From the NCBI GenBank assembly GCA_027382625.1, contig JAJKFJ010022318.1, forward strand, positions 39,263 through 103,262: a DNA stretch of 64,000 nt, in the 5' to 3' direction. Position numbers and translations under genes: made by a program. Numbering within the stretch: the stretch's first letter is position 1; each line of letters opens with the position of its first letter. The DNA is from Tetmemena sp. SeJ-2015 (taxonomy: Eukaryota > Ciliophora > Spirotrichea > Sporadotrichida > Oxytrichidae). Of this stretch, positions 1 through 13,348 are shown one piece after another. The notes beneath the pieces were generated by a model. That model made no database searches. It was not told the DNA's origin and was given only the letters and a program-made list of their open reading frames with translations.

Positions 1-299
1 TTTTTAAATAGAGATATGTAGATAATCTTCAAATTTATTAAGCTTCTTTCATAGATCTTTACCTCTCAGTTGTGAATTTTCAGGGGACTTCTTTTAGTAA
101 AATATCGATAAATGAAAGCTCATGCTTGGTTTCCGTGTCTACAACACAATTGACACTTTAAAACGTCACAGTATCGCAATTCTAAAACACTTTTATTACT
201 TCTTAAAAATCTAGCATCTCCATTGTCAACTCCTCTTTTTAAAATATTATAATTTTATCAACTATCATAAATTATGAATTCATTTGAAAAAGGATAGTC

Positions 300-3200
300 A
301 GGCTCAAATTATTCATCGTATTATAAAGGGGACTTGCTCTCAATGCCCATTCTTCAATTCTTAATTTCGATAAAATTATACTTTAAATTAGCTAAATCAA
401 TACTCTAAATCTCTGGATCTAGCTTTGACAGGATTGAAGCTTCAGATTCCTAAGGGGAGCAATATATTTTCAAAATCCCGCTCAGTATCTATCCTCTAGT
501 TAAATAATCTCAAATACTTTTATAACTCCTATTAATGATATTAAATTAAATACCAAGTTTTCTAATAACAAAGCGGCCAATGGAGGAGCAATATATATGA
601 CTGGAGTTAAAGTGCTAATAATTGGCTGCAATTTCACTTCCAATATTGCTTTATAGAAAGGTGGGGCGCTCTACATAGATTTGATAGAACCCTAGAATAA
701 TGAGCAAGCTAACTAGATTCAGTCAAGTCAATTCCTAAATAACTATGCAAGCATCCAGGGTGGAGGAATTCAATACTTTGAAATCAGACCAGAGAGATTT
801 TTGAAATTTTTTCTTCTGGAACAGTATTGTAAACAAGAAGGTTTTTTTCTTTTAATTAGAAGCAGGCATATTTGGAAATGATTACGCAGGTGTAGGCTAT
901 AGATTAGGATTCTTGAAGCAAGAACTTTCAATTGCAAATAACAAGAAGTTTAATTAAGAGGACATTAAATTAGGAGTCTTTGATTTACAAAAGAAAAAAA
1001 TTGGAATCAAAAGGAAGCTGATTGAGTGAATGAAGAAAAAGTGAAACAGTCATTGAGTTAAGTTCTTTTTATCTGAATGCATCAATCTCTGGAGATAATA
1101 GAAAAGTTTTATAAGAATTATGAGATACTGTTTATACTTTGCAGTGGGGAGTAGTCTCTCCTTCAATTGCAGTTATAGGAGAGCCAGGCCTCGATATGAT
1201 AATCCAAGCCTCAAGTTCAAGCAATCCCTCGCTTTTGGAAGCTTAAATTTTGATCCACATCTTGGACTGTGAGGTGGGACAAGTTCTTCAGAATGGCTTG
1301 TAATAATCGCCTTGATAGTTTAAATGATTTACTTTAGATGCGCTGAGTGCGTTTATGGAACCTATGCTCTCACAAATGCTCTATCAAATGTTTAAACCAG
1401 ATTTATATATTTGAATGCAGAGAATATTTGCTCAAGATGCCCTGCTAACGCTTACTGTGAGGGCGGATCTTAGATAATGCCAAACGTAGGATTCTGGCGA
1501 GCCTCAAATAACTTCAGAGAAGATCTTAATTGGAATATAGAACTACAGAAGGAGATTAAATTCTTTTCCTTGCCTGTAATTTACTGTTCTGTAATATATT
1601 TATAGTGGTGGAGGAATATAAGAGTGCTAGGTAGGTTACAAGGGTCCACTTTGCTAATAGTGTCTGGGCTGGGATGAAAAGGGAGAAAAGTACTATGCTC
1701 AAGTCGGAACTGATTCTTGCTAAGAATGCGGAAGTGTTCTTAAGGAGGGTCTAATTCTTTAATTCATTTCCATACATCAAAAATTTAAATTCTTGTCGGA
1801 ATTATGTTAGGTCTAATCGCCTACTTTGTGTTGTAGTTAGTGTAAGAATATTTTATAGTAACTCATTTTCTTGCAGACTTCTTATTAGAAACCCTTCGAG
1901 ATAGAAAGATCATACTTTATAATTATTTACTTTATTGTAACTAAAAATATACTTAAAAAATTATTTCTACGCTTTATTAACAGCGATATTGTTTGAATAC
2001 ATATTAACACATAAATTATTTTTTACAAAATATCATACTGTCTTGTTGAGGATATTGACAACTTATTTCTAAGAGGTCTTGCTTTCATAAACTAGTTTAA
2101 AACACAGAATAGAAATTATATAATTTACTTGTCAAAGAATTAAATTTACAGTGGCCTCAAATAGTCAAAGCATTCTATTTATATATTGCAAATTGATTAT
2201 ATATTTATACGTGGATTCTTCTAGAACTTCTCACTCTTCAGCAGTGCTAATCTTAAATAAAAATTATAAAATAAATTCTATAGCCAATTTTTTTCTAATC
2301 AAAACATGATTAAGGTCAACTGCTTCTTAGAATATGGATAATTAATTATGATATAATTCTTTCAATCAAGTAAGAAGCATAGTGGGTTAATGTTTTGTCT
2401 ATAGCTAAATAATTTGATGGATTCAGTAAATTCGTCTTCAACATGATGTTCTACGCTATGCTTCCACCTTTCATTTTTACCGCTGTTTATCTTGCTTTTA
2501 AACATAAATGGTAATAAGAAAATAGACTTGCATTGAAGCTCATAAAGTGCACTTATATTTAATGAGAATAGGATTAAAATATTTTTAGCACTTGCAGGAA
2601 AAACAATGGATAGGCAGATACTTCAATGACGAATAGCAATTTTTGAGTACAGAAGTATTTATTAAATTTAATTTGAATGCTAGAATCACTGTGGCTTTAT
2701 AATTATGAAATAAATTCAGTATTTTATATTATTGTATTAACTTTGTTGATCTTCATAATCTACCCATCGATAACTCAATATGCTTTTGGAATGTTCAATT
2801 GCCAAACAGTTGAAGGCATCTCCTATCTGCAGAATGACTTTTCAGTCTTATCTTTAAAAGTTGTGTACTATATTTATGTTAGCTTAATTTTTAAGTCGTC
2901 TGTTGGAGTTCAGAGCACGTTAGCTACATATTTACATTTGCTCTGCCAGTACTGATTATTTGGGTGGTTGGGTTTCCCCTTGCTATCTTATTAGCACTAA
3001 GAAAGTCTAGGAAGAACTTGAATGATGTCATTTAAATATTTTAATATTTTATCCTTCTAATTAAACGTCATGACTATAAAGAGACTTGGTCTTTACTACA
3101 TCGGTTTCAGAGATGAGACTTTCTACTGGTAAATATTAGAATAGAAAAAATTGAACTTCATTTGTTTGGTAAATAGGAGTAATTAACATGAGGAGGGTGC

Positions 3201-5930
3201 TATTCATCGCTGTGACTGTGTCCATGTCAAGATTCAAAAAGCAACTTTACTTAAAACTATAAATTATTTCCTCTTAATTGTTATTATGTTACTTTACGTA
3301 AGCTCTACCTCTTTATTACAAAAAAGTTTAGGCAATTGTTTGCTGCTTCATAGTCAATAATAGAATATTATTTAATGATGAGTTGAAATTAAATATAGTG
3401 TATGCATATCTGCAGTTAGTTCGCATTAAGAAGCCTTACTAGCAAGACTACTTGAACTATGTGGACGGCCTGGCTGCTCTCTCCACTGCAACCACAATTG
3501 CTATGGGAATGTTAAAACAAAAATTTGCACAATTTAAACTTTCTATAAAATTTAAGTTCTTTCTGTAGGAAGGCAACGAGGAGAATCAGAGTTACAGTAG
3601 CCCTTCTGTTTACTGTAATTCTAGCAGTTAACTTGAGTTTCATCCTCTACTGGTCTTCTAAAATGATCCCCATTGTTTAAAATGGCCAGACAGAAAATTA
3701 TAACCATCAAAAGCATTTAGTGTTTAATATATTTAAGTTCGTTTAAATTGAGGTGATTAGGAGTTTTAAGATGTCTTTTATGAATTCTGAAAGATCAGCC
3801 TCGAGGAAACAAACCACTCTGAATTACACAAAGAAATAGAGTAAATGAATCTATTTGATTATTTGTCCATATAAATGAAGTATTCGTGGTGATATCAAAT
3901 TCAATACTTATTAATTGTGTGAATTAAGGAACCGAAAATTTCTCTCCAATAATTAAGTACTTGGATAAAGAGAAATAAAAAGCTATAACAGAAATTCAGA
4001 GTCCTATGAAAAAGAAAGCCCTCAAAACGGAGAAAGTTCATAAAGTGCATACACCTGGAGTTGAAGGTATCTATAGCTTAAAATTAGGTGATTGTAAATA
4101 CACCATGCAAAAATAAATATAATTCAAAATATAGATAATTATATTAATGAGAATAAGGACAAATTTATTTACAATAATCAATTTAAACTCAGTTTAAAAA
4201 AGTGAAAAATTTATTTCAGAAATAATTCTTAATCATCTTATATTATTTTAGCAAACGTCTGAGCGTACTCAGGGATTAGAATTCGCCTTTAATAAGAACT
4301 CACATTCACCCATCTCCACTTTTAAGGATCATTTTTTATCTTCTTTTCGTTATTTTAAATTTAGATCCTCAAAGAATCTTTTCTCCCACTACTTTTGATA
4401 TGAATGAAACTCCGAAGATGGGTACCACTAGGTAGATGAATATTAACTATCATCATTATTTTTTTCTAGTGATAAAAATAACTAATTTAGATGAACTTCA
4501 GCATTGACGATTTCTTAGGCTCGCCTTCAAAGAGACACAAAACTTAGTCTAAGTTTTTTAAGAATGACAACGTTGGCAGCTCAGATAGGAATGAGAGAAT
4601 GAACTTATATATGGTTGATTCTTAGAATTCGCCTGGTGAATTAATTAAAATAAAAATTGAAAATCATATTCTAGCTTCAGATTTTAGTTTATTAAATATT
4701 TTTGGATATTTGAGAGTATCTTTCTGAATTTTTTATTATAGCTGAGAATTAAATAAGAGAATTAAATTAGATATTAAAGTAAATGGAATTAAATCGTGAC
4801 TATTAAGGTGTGTCAAATTTAATAACTATTGCACTATGCGATTCAGCATAAAATTATATTATTTTTCATCCTTGCAACCTTTTGTAGGAGAGCTCAATAC
4901 AGAGTTACACATGAGACACAATATTTGTAAATAAAATAGATGATGAAGAATATGATGAATGCGGCGAGCAACATATCTCGCAACTGAGGGAACTTTGAAG
5001 ATTATTAAAGGAGAAACTAATATTAAATTTTTATTCCTCTTTCGAATAAGTAGCAGATCAGGTGGGTGAATAATGCTTTTCATTTATTATTTTAACCAAT
5101 CACCTATTTTAAATTTAATTCTCAACTTTAATGAATTACCCTCGATTATGAAACTCCACCCTCTTAGCCAGGGATTTGAAAACCTGTTTGTAAAGAACAA
5201 TTTAAATGACTCTGAGTTCAAATTGCAAGCAAAGATAAAATATTAATGTATTTTTATCCGTCATTTAAGATCTTTATTTATTTGAAAGTAGGATTAAGGA
5301 GGAAAGAAGAAGAAAAAATAAAGTAATCACATTTTAAGTGTCGTCTGATAAGATACTACTAGAAAGCACAATAAGAGTGGACTGAAATCAAAATTTGCGA
5401 AATAAGAACTTGAGTTTTCAGAAAGATAAAAATAAATAAAGGGTAAAGAAGTAATTGTAAAAAATGAATTTATATTTAACAGAAAGAGAGGAATCTAATC
5501 ATGAAATAAGAGTAATAACCAAGCCAAATAAACGTAAGTCTAAAATCTAATATTTTTAAAAATTAAATGATATGAAAATTAAGCTTTAAGGTAATTTGCT
5601 TTATTTATATTCACAAAATAGGGAGTAAATTCTATAATAAGTTTACATTTTGTTTTTAAGGATTAGGTTTTTAAAAAAGTCTTGAGTTTTAGGTATAAAT
5701 TTAAAGCATTATAAAAGTTTAAATTATAACTTATATTCGAGAGGAGATTCTTGGAAAGGCTAGGAAATTAAAGCACCTCAATAAGACTCTCATCCCTAAA
5801 ATAAAGAAAAGAACTAGAAGGTTAAATAGAAAAGCACCTTTAAGAAGAGCCCTTAAGCTCTGTAGACTATCTTCTTCCCCAAAAATTAAAACCAAAATAA
5901 GGCTGAAGACAAACTAAATTAAAACATCGT
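300..5930 (+). CDS. large multi-pass membrane protein with beta-helix-like repeats and Cys-rich region (MDS/exon-split)
   Basis: Read in the ciliate code (TAA/TAG = Gln). Bases 540-800 give glycine-rich repeats of the GGAIY / GGALY / GGGIQY type, as in parallel beta-helix surface proteins. Bases 1340-1740 give a Cys-rich stretch (CAEC, CSRCPANAYC, CQQC, CQEC). From about 1790 to 3660 several hydrophobic segments follow, typical of the large ciliate family with a beta-helix ectodomain, Cys-rich stalk and multi-pass C-terminal domain. A Lys/Ser-rich, probably cytoplasmic tail runs on to about 5.9 kb. At least two small introns are clear: 829-859 (31 nt, GT-AG) and one ending in TTTGCAG near 1144. 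The frame also changes at other points I could not assign to intron or IES. Start and stop are approximate and the 5' end may lie outside the window. Function unknown; a surface or sensory protein is only inference. Confidence 0.6.
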
Positions 5931-8404
5931 ATACTTTTTTAATTTAAAGACAAGAGAGCGAACGATAATAATATAGACAATTTCGAAGACTATATTTATG
6001 CTTTTGGAGCAGTACCTAATGAATGAATTCATAAATATTCTCCCACTAAGACAATAAATTAACCTCTTCCCTACCATTTCTTCCAGTATATTTGAAGTAT
6101 TAATACTAATAGCTGACTGCTCTTTATTATACAAAAAATTAAAATTAAAGGCAATTTTATAATTAATTTTCAAATTCCCTTATCAAAATGAAAATTCATA
6201 TGAAAATAATAAATAAGCTTCAATTAAAATTAATTTAAGTTATTCTATCAGTCTAATCAATTTACATATTTTATTTGAATCCATTTAATTTAAAGCAATA
6301 AAAATATTATCACACTTTAAAAAATTAAATATTAGAAATAAAAATTTATCTCATCCACTAAATAGATGTTTAAGATAGGATTCAAAGTGAGAAACTAGCA
6401 AATAAACTTAAATTTTGTTTATTGTTGTCATCTTTTATATCTAAAGTTTATTAAAGGGCTGAATACTTTAGAAATTAGAAGTCAAACGAACAAATTATAC
6501 AAAGAAGAAAAAAGTTGATTTATCTGCCTAAATATAATTTATTCGCACTCCAACCCTCCCAAAAACTTCCAAAGCGAGGTCTCTCACTATTTACTAAGTC
6601 TGAGAGATCTCCAAGCTGGTTAAATTTAAATTCGTGATAATTTTTTATTTTATTAACTGATTTCTTTATGAAAGAAAATTATAAAATTATGAAATGCAAT
6701 TTTATTAAGTTATTATTTGTGTGCATAATTTTAAATGTAGCTGCGAGTTGTAAAATAAATATAACTTCATTGATAAATTTATATTGATAATTTAATTTTG
6801 GGAGTTTGAAGCATTAAAGTTAATTTTTTTCATCATCCATAAAATAATATTTTTGTGATTATAATCTTATATGATGATTATTATAAAATGATTAATTTTA
6901 TGAATATAATAATATCCATTGGATGGTGTATAATGTTGGTGAGAGTGGAGGAGATAAGCCGGTTAGTGAGTCATTGGGTTTGATTTGAGTTTTGGGTTGA
7001 TTAAATTTGCGTATTGATATTAGGGCTCCAGGGGTTTAATTCTTAAATTATCTGCATGCTCATTTAAATAGCATTCTCCGCCCATTTTCAATTGAATTAA
7101 GCTTTTCTTTATCAACTCATTATAAAAAAAATAAATTCAAACATAAAACAAAAAGCATAAATAATTTGAATCTCATAAAGGAAATATAAAATGATCATTT
7201 CAGCTTCATATATAAATATTTGAAAATCATAAAATAAATTGCTTTTTAACTCGTCTCTAGATCATTCTTGCAGGATTTCATACAAAACTTAAGAGACAAA
7301 AATAATCTAATTTTTTTCATATAATACCTCTCTTTAAATTAAGAGTGACGCCTATCCGCGTATAAGTTTAGCGAGGACGGGAGCTAGCGGAGGACAGCAA
7401 ATTTTAGAAAGTCCTGGAGCTTAATTCCAAGGATTTATGGAATATATTTAAAATATTTTGGGCGGAAAAAAGACTAGTCTCTATAAAATGATGAGAAAGA
7501 ATATTGGGGTGTTGATATTAAAACCGACTTATAAATGAATTAATATTTAATTGGAGAGTAGAGCAGAGAAACATTTAACTTAACTTTATTACCGCACAAT
7601 TAGAAAAATTTAGTCTCAGAAATTATTAAATTGGAATATGTTTTAAATAACTGATATATTCTTATAAAAATTTGTGTTCTAGTTAGAAATAATTCTTAGT
7701 ACATATTTATTTGTTTTGTGAATAAGGAAATAAATATAATCATAAAGAATACTTTTCTTATGTATATAAATGGATCATAGCTATAATAAACTAAATTTAA
7801 TAAAAAGATCCTTCTATTGTACGAGTAAACAAGAAAATGATGTTAAATAAATATTGATATTGTTTGAATGAGTAGCTAATTTGAATGTAGTGGCGAGTTA
7901 AAATTTATTTGTCTGGTGATAGAGTGTCTGCCGCTGATGAATATATTGATTAAAGTTTGCTGGGGCTGTACCACACTCATTGATACCTCGCTTATCAAGC
8001 TTAATATATTTACAACTCTCTCTTGCCTCTTTGAGCAAGTATAATAATAAAATTAATTTATTTTGATTGAATGAGGATTGAGGAGATGGATTATTTTCAT
8101 AATCTCCTTTCAGGGCGATATCAGAAATGCTCATGCTGTGGCACTTATTGCATATTATTATCCCTCAATCTGTAACTCATTTTAAACTTTGCCAAAATAA
8201 AAACTAATTATTTACTATAACACACAATATAGATAAATACTTATAAGGAATTATAGTTATATGAATTAATAGAATAAACTTATTTCCCTTTTAATTATAA
8301 AGGCTTATCTTTACTTTAAGAATTGAAATTTAAATAAATTACTTTAAAAGATATAGATTAGAGTTGAGATATAAAATGAAAATTTTCATGAAAATAAATT
8401 TAAC
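5931..8404. other. AT-rich germline-limited spacer
   Basis: Very AT-rich, with TGA in all frames at short intervals and no conserved protein segment on either strand. I see no gene here. Probably eliminated DNA between macronuclear loci. Confidence 0.5.
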
Positions 8405-8645
8405 TCTTACTATATTATAGGCTGGCTTGTAGTAATCTTGAGAAAAATAGTTGTTCATTTGAGAATCAGGATCCTCGTAGGACTATGAAGCGTTGCAGCG
8501 CTGTACTTGTGCCAGGGTTTGCTAGAGCTACTGGTGGTGAAAGTGTAGGTGGGGCTACAGTTTAGGAGCTGAGTTTGCGTAAGCTATCAGATTTGCAGCT
8601 TGGGTCTTCTGCCCCAGAAGCGTCTTCTGACTTTCATTGTTAATT
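8405..8645 (-). CDS. isolated Gln-rich MDS fragment
   Basis: An island of clearly higher GC in AT-rich spacer. On the minus strand one ciliate-code frame stays open for about 80 codons, rich in Gln, His, Ser and Asn, with several TAG/TAA codons used as Gln. It ends at a good splice donor (GTAAGA) near 8410. No start or stop is visible and there are no partner segments beside it, so it is best explained as one MDS of a gene whose other MDSs lie elsewhere. Product unknown. Confidence 0.5.
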
Positions 8646-10207
8646 ATGCATGTGACCACAAAATATATTAAAATTCATTGTAAAGAAAGTCGATGAACTG
8701 CTCGAAGTCAGGTTTAACAATCTCTCCATAATGAAAAATCGCTCGGTCAAGTAAATTCATAATCAAATCATACACATGTACATATAGGTATACATTTATG
8801 TATACATTGTGTACTATTTTTACTGTTTACAACCTTTTTCTGTTGATCTAAAGTTTGGGTCATAAATATTTTAGAGTAGTAAATGGTTTGTATGTGTATG
8901 GGTAAGGTTGATAATTAAATAATAATACCATAAAAGATGCTGAAGAGCTCACAGAAGGGTCTCTGGCTGAAAAGCCACTCCCTGAAAACTGTATTAAATG
9001 ACTTAAATCGCTCTTAATCTGTTCTTGGTTAATAATTTTTCTATGTAAACAGCTCTTCTAATATTGCCAAAATTATATATATTTTACGATAATTTTCTGT
9101 TAAAGAATAAAGAACAATTTTTGTTTGTTTATAATAATTCCGCCTAGATTTTAGTCATGGAAATATTTTTCCTTATCCAATCGAATCGTCGTTTGTAAAA
9201 TTTAATCACACATCGAATGACCATCTTAACTCAATATAAACACATTAAGATAAGAAAAATAATACTTACAGATTAAAAATGATCTTAAACTTCACATCCC
9301 CTCTCACTATGATTTTTAAAAATTTTACTCAAATTTGAACTATATAAGAACAGTATACTTAAATTTTCTATGCTGTTGTTTCTTAAAAATCTCATGGAGG
9401 AGGAGGTGATTTCTATTTATACACATGTCTCTATTCTTCTAAAATTTTAATGAAATTATTTATTAGGTGATAAGAGGATTCTCTTGAATGAGATTTGAGG
9501 TTAAAAAAGAATATAATAAGTGTTTGAGGTTGCTTGAGGAATTAAAATTTATTTTTTCTCTAAAGTGGTATCCTCCTCTCTCAATTAATCTTCTATCTAA
9601 AACTATAATAGAATTTGAAATGGAAATTTAGAATCTAGTGTGTAGTAAGTTGCGTGTTTAAATTCTCTACCCTAGTCTATAGCAGGTCTATTCTCTGGGT
9701 GGTAGGTTTCATGGCTCCCAAACTTCCCTGTCCATCCATATAATATATTTATTACATTTAACTTATTTAAGTTAGTCCGAGGGTGTGAGAGTTTGGGAAA
9801 ATTGCAAAACAAGCAGTATCTATAAGAAATTTGACTATTTAATATATTGCCCAATTTGTAATCATTAAATAGCACATTCAAAAAAAATTTAAAGTTTCAT
9901 ATTTTTATCTATTTCAATTTAGAATTGATATAGTGATAATTACTCTAATTTTAGGGGAGAGTGTTAATGCTTGAGCTGTGAATTTAAGGAAAAGCCATTC
10001 TAAATTTCAAAAACTTGGCCGCAGACTTATTCTTATCACTACCAAGTTTATAGAATTAATAATAGAGCATCTAGAAGTTTTAGTCATAATATTTTAGCGT
10101 GAAGGCTAGTCAAAATAACAAATAAAATAATAGAGTTAGTTGAGAAAATACAAGAAAATATTAATGATTTCTTGTTTATTTTAAGTTAGTTTCTTCATAT
10201 AATCAAA
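8646..10207. other. AT-rich spacer
   Basis: Mostly AT-rich. A slightly richer patch near 9670-9800 gives a 69-codon minus-strand frame without recognisable motifs or Gln-stop codons, which I do not accept as a gene. Confidence 0.4.
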
Positions 10208-11074
10208 ATGGTTGAAGGTATTTACAACAAGGGATTGAACAGAGGCAAGGGAACTCTCGTGGGTAACTGGTACGAAGAGCGCTCTCTCAGAGAGTTCACT
10301 GGAGTAGGCAGAACTAAACTCAAATACCATATCCTCTTATTGAATCTAATAGAGGTGCTCTTAAAATAGTTTATCGTAAGGGAGCACATCCCAAAGAGGC
10401 ACCTCAATTTCGAAGAGCCAATCGTAACTGATAAGAAATTTGATAGTACCCACGAAGAGGATCTACGGCGAGAGGAAGGATCAACTCATGTACACTGAAA
10501 ACTTCTACTATGGCGAAAAATGTTGAACAATTTATCATCAATTCTATATCTTACATTCCAAATGGCAAGAGCAAGAACCCCGCAGACGCATTGCCCAGAG
10601 TAGGACAGCTAAACAAGCGCAAGGAGCAGGAGTTCATGGACATCATAGCCAGAGAACTCAAGGAAAAGGAGGAAGAGGAGGAGAGACAGAGAAACGCTCG
10701 CTTCTTTGAAACCACCACCGGCAAGACTAATTATAAGAGAAATTTTTTATCGCTTTGGTATTATGTATTGCTGAAAGACTTTCCAAAAGAAGGATCTGTA
10801 ATAAAACACAGTGGGCAGAAAAGTAATGAAGAATCAAGATGGTGTGCTTGTGCCCTTCGACTAGACTCTTATTAACCTTGACTACTATTCTATAAAGAAA
10901 AAAAACTTATAAGTCAATTCAATATATACAGAATAATTATTCAATAGTGAGAGAAAACCCTTTCGCGATTGGGTAAAGGAGTTTCGCCCAGTTTCGAAAA
11001 GAGGCAATTATATATTCATAACAAAGGAGAGAAGCATGTTTCTGAAGCTGTACGAAATAAAGCGGATGACTTGA
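10208..11074 (+). CDS. small charged protein, possibly cilium-associated (three MDSs, one intron)
   Basis: Begins ATG GTT GAA at 10208; the N-terminus contains GNWYEER. A GT-AG intron (about 10306-10354) is followed by a frame with several TAA/TAG codons read as Gln. Two IESs (10510-10561 and 10723-10774) interrupt it; removing each with one pointer copy restores a continuous frame through a Glu/Lys-rich helix (ELKEKEEEEERQR) and a segment containing TTGKTFQKKDLQ and GRKVMKNQDG. It ends at TGA 11072-11074. About 230 residues. I do not recognise the family. The GNW-EER motif and charge pattern recall small axonemal microtubule-associated proteins, but that is a weak guess. Confidence 0.7.
10510..10561 (+). 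other. IES, 52 bp, pointer ATGGC
   Basis: Pointer copies lie at 10510-10514 and 10562-10566. Excision leaving one copy joins codons TAT GGC AAG AGC and restores the frame; unexcised, the frame meets TGA just after GEKC. Confidence 0.85.
10723..10774 (+). other. IES, 52 bp, pointer AAGACT
   Basis: Pointer copies at 10723-10728 and 10775-10780. Excision joins GGC AAG ACT to TTC CAA AAG and restores a frame rich in Gln codons. AT-rich interior. Confidence 0.85.
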
Positions 11075-12737
11075 TCTAAACTATTTTAACTTCACTTTGT
11101 AAAAGTATTTTGAAAGGGAGGGGATGAAAGTGAAGAACTATATTTGATATTGCTGGCGTATTCAATAATAGAGTGTGAACTTTTTAATTGAGATTTTTTA
11201 TCACAAACGTTTTCCGAACAAGACTGAAGAAAAAAAAGGTAGTGAGGACGAGTGGAAAATTCCTTTTCCCTTATTCGCTTACTTTTTACCCTTGAAAACA
11301 AGGGCTCCCTTATAAATTTTCCACCTGCAGAGCTCCACTAGCTAAAAATAGTTCCCAGCTTTCTATATTTTTTGATCGCTTTGCAAAGTCTCTCTCTCTC
11401 TTTCGAATCATATGAGAGAGAAAAAATAACTTTAACTTTTTTTTATCTAAGAATATAAATGTGATATATGTTTTATATGATTTTTATATATTATATAATT
11501 TTGATTTATGAGGAATATTCGTTGCTGGAATAAATTTTAAGTGGGTGGTGATAGATATCAGAGAGTGTTTGGTGCTAATTAATAGCTAAATTGGAGGAAT
11601 AGTGATTGCAATGACTATTTATAAGTTAAAGTTTAATCTCTACTAAGTATACTAAGAATATTTATGATATGTTGAGGCACATTCAACAGTTTAATAATTT
11701 AATAACCCTTAAGAGAGATTACAAACAAAATACAAAAAAAATATTACAAAATGCATTAAACAAAAAACCCACTTTTCATTTTCTGTGAAAAACATAAATT
11801 TAAATTTAAGATGACCGAATTTACTATCCGAGAGTAAGAGAGAGTACAGATGAGAACTAACTCAAACCAAGTTAAGAAACAAAATTTAGACTCCGAAACT
11901 TAAAACCTTTAAGTCTCCATTTCCCACCCAGAAAATAAATCCAGGCCCTCAATTTAAGCCGGCATCTGCTAGTTTAAGCCCAACCACTCCTTTAAATTTA
12001 TTTTTTCTTTGTGATTACTCTATACAGGAGATAAAGGGATTTAATAGTGAAGGCAAGAACAAGGCGGGGAGTGATGGTGCAAAAGATTCTGGTTAGGGTC
12101 TAAGTTACCATCCAATTAGTTTTCAATATAATTAGGGCGGTGGTGACTCTTTACTATATAGGATAGTCACTAATAAGTAGTAATCGCCTCAGCTTTTTTC
12201 ACACTCAAAAATTGGAAATACACACACACTTACTTATTATAAATAGGTAAATGCACATGCATCCATTTGAATTTATAGATTTTTATAATATTTATAATAT
12301 TTTTTATTTTTTATTATCTAATTATTTTTCGCAAAGAAGCTCTTAAATTTAACAAATTGAGCTTAATAATTGTGAAATCCAGAGATTAAACAGCGTAACA
12401 GTGGCAAACTAGATCCCAGCCTGCGGTTCTTCAATCCAAAAAACTAATTTTAACAGCGAAATTTTCAACAATATAAAAAACAGCCATTTTACCAATCACT
12501 ATTAAAATATCTCACACAATTATTATATTTAATCTTTTCTTATTATAAAGATTTATTTAGGAAATTCTAATTTAAAAATTATCTAAAAATATGAATGCTT
12601 CAAATTTGAATTGTATTTTATAATCGTCAACAGATCTCTTCCTCTGATAAATTTATAATGTGGTAATGAATAGTTTATATTTTATTTTTTTTCAGTGATA
12701 GAGACTTTCTTGAGGAAGAGTAAAAATATAAATAAAA
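11075..12737. other. AT-rich spacer
   Basis: No supported coding segment on either strand. It contains simple AT tracts and short CT and CA runs (about 11390 and 12220). Confidence 0.45.
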
Positions 12738-13017
12738 TTCAGTGGGAGAGCCTGCTAAAATTTAATAAACTAGGAGCGAGGAGGATGGCGATGAAACTCC
12801 TCGCCAGTGGGTGAGGCGATTCCAGGAAGCAAGGGAACGAGGCGAGATGCCCAAAATTGATGGGAGGATGATGGATGTTGACTTCTCCCAACCCAAGGTG
12901 GATATCTCTCATCTTTTTGACTTCAAGAAAATCTTCAATAAACTTGGAGACGCTATTCAAATTAAGAGTCATTTTAAGATGACTTTCTAAGAAATCTCTA
13001 TTCATTATGATTTCTGA
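12738..13017 (+). CDS. isolated C-terminal MDS of an unknown gene
   Basis: In the ciliate code the plus strand is open for about 90 codons and ends at TGA 13015-13017. The segment is acidic then mixed, with EEDGDETPRQWVRRFQEAR followed by a DFSQPKVDISHLFDFKKIF region. Composition is much richer in GC than the surroundings. No start codon or upstream exon fits nearby, so this looks like the last MDS of a gene whose other MDSs are elsewhere in the germline genome. The minus strand has an 88-codon open frame over the same bases, but it lacks the composition expected of these genes. Confidence 0.55.
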
Positions 13018-13348
13018 AGGTAAATAAATAAATGTTCGATGTTGAATTTTAAAGGCGAAAAATAATATATTATCTTTGTGTTGTTGCTGCTTAATTAAAT
13101 TTACAAGCTATAAATAATGAATGGAGTTAGAGAGATCTAGAATAGATCTAGTTAAAGCGATCGTGTTTCAGAATAATTCTTCCTCATGCTAGTGCTTAGT
13201 TTGTTTCTTGATTAGTCCTTATATATTTACAAATTGATCTTACTACAATATCATTACTCCAGATTCTTTATATGCCGATAAGTTAGGTGAATGATGGTGG
13301 TGGTGATCTTAGTTTTATATTTATTGATGGCGATGAATTATAGTTCAT

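Noticed and set aside
9672..9881. 69-codon minus-strand open frame
   Set aside because: No conserved motif, no Gln-stop codons, AT-rich surroundings; likely chance.
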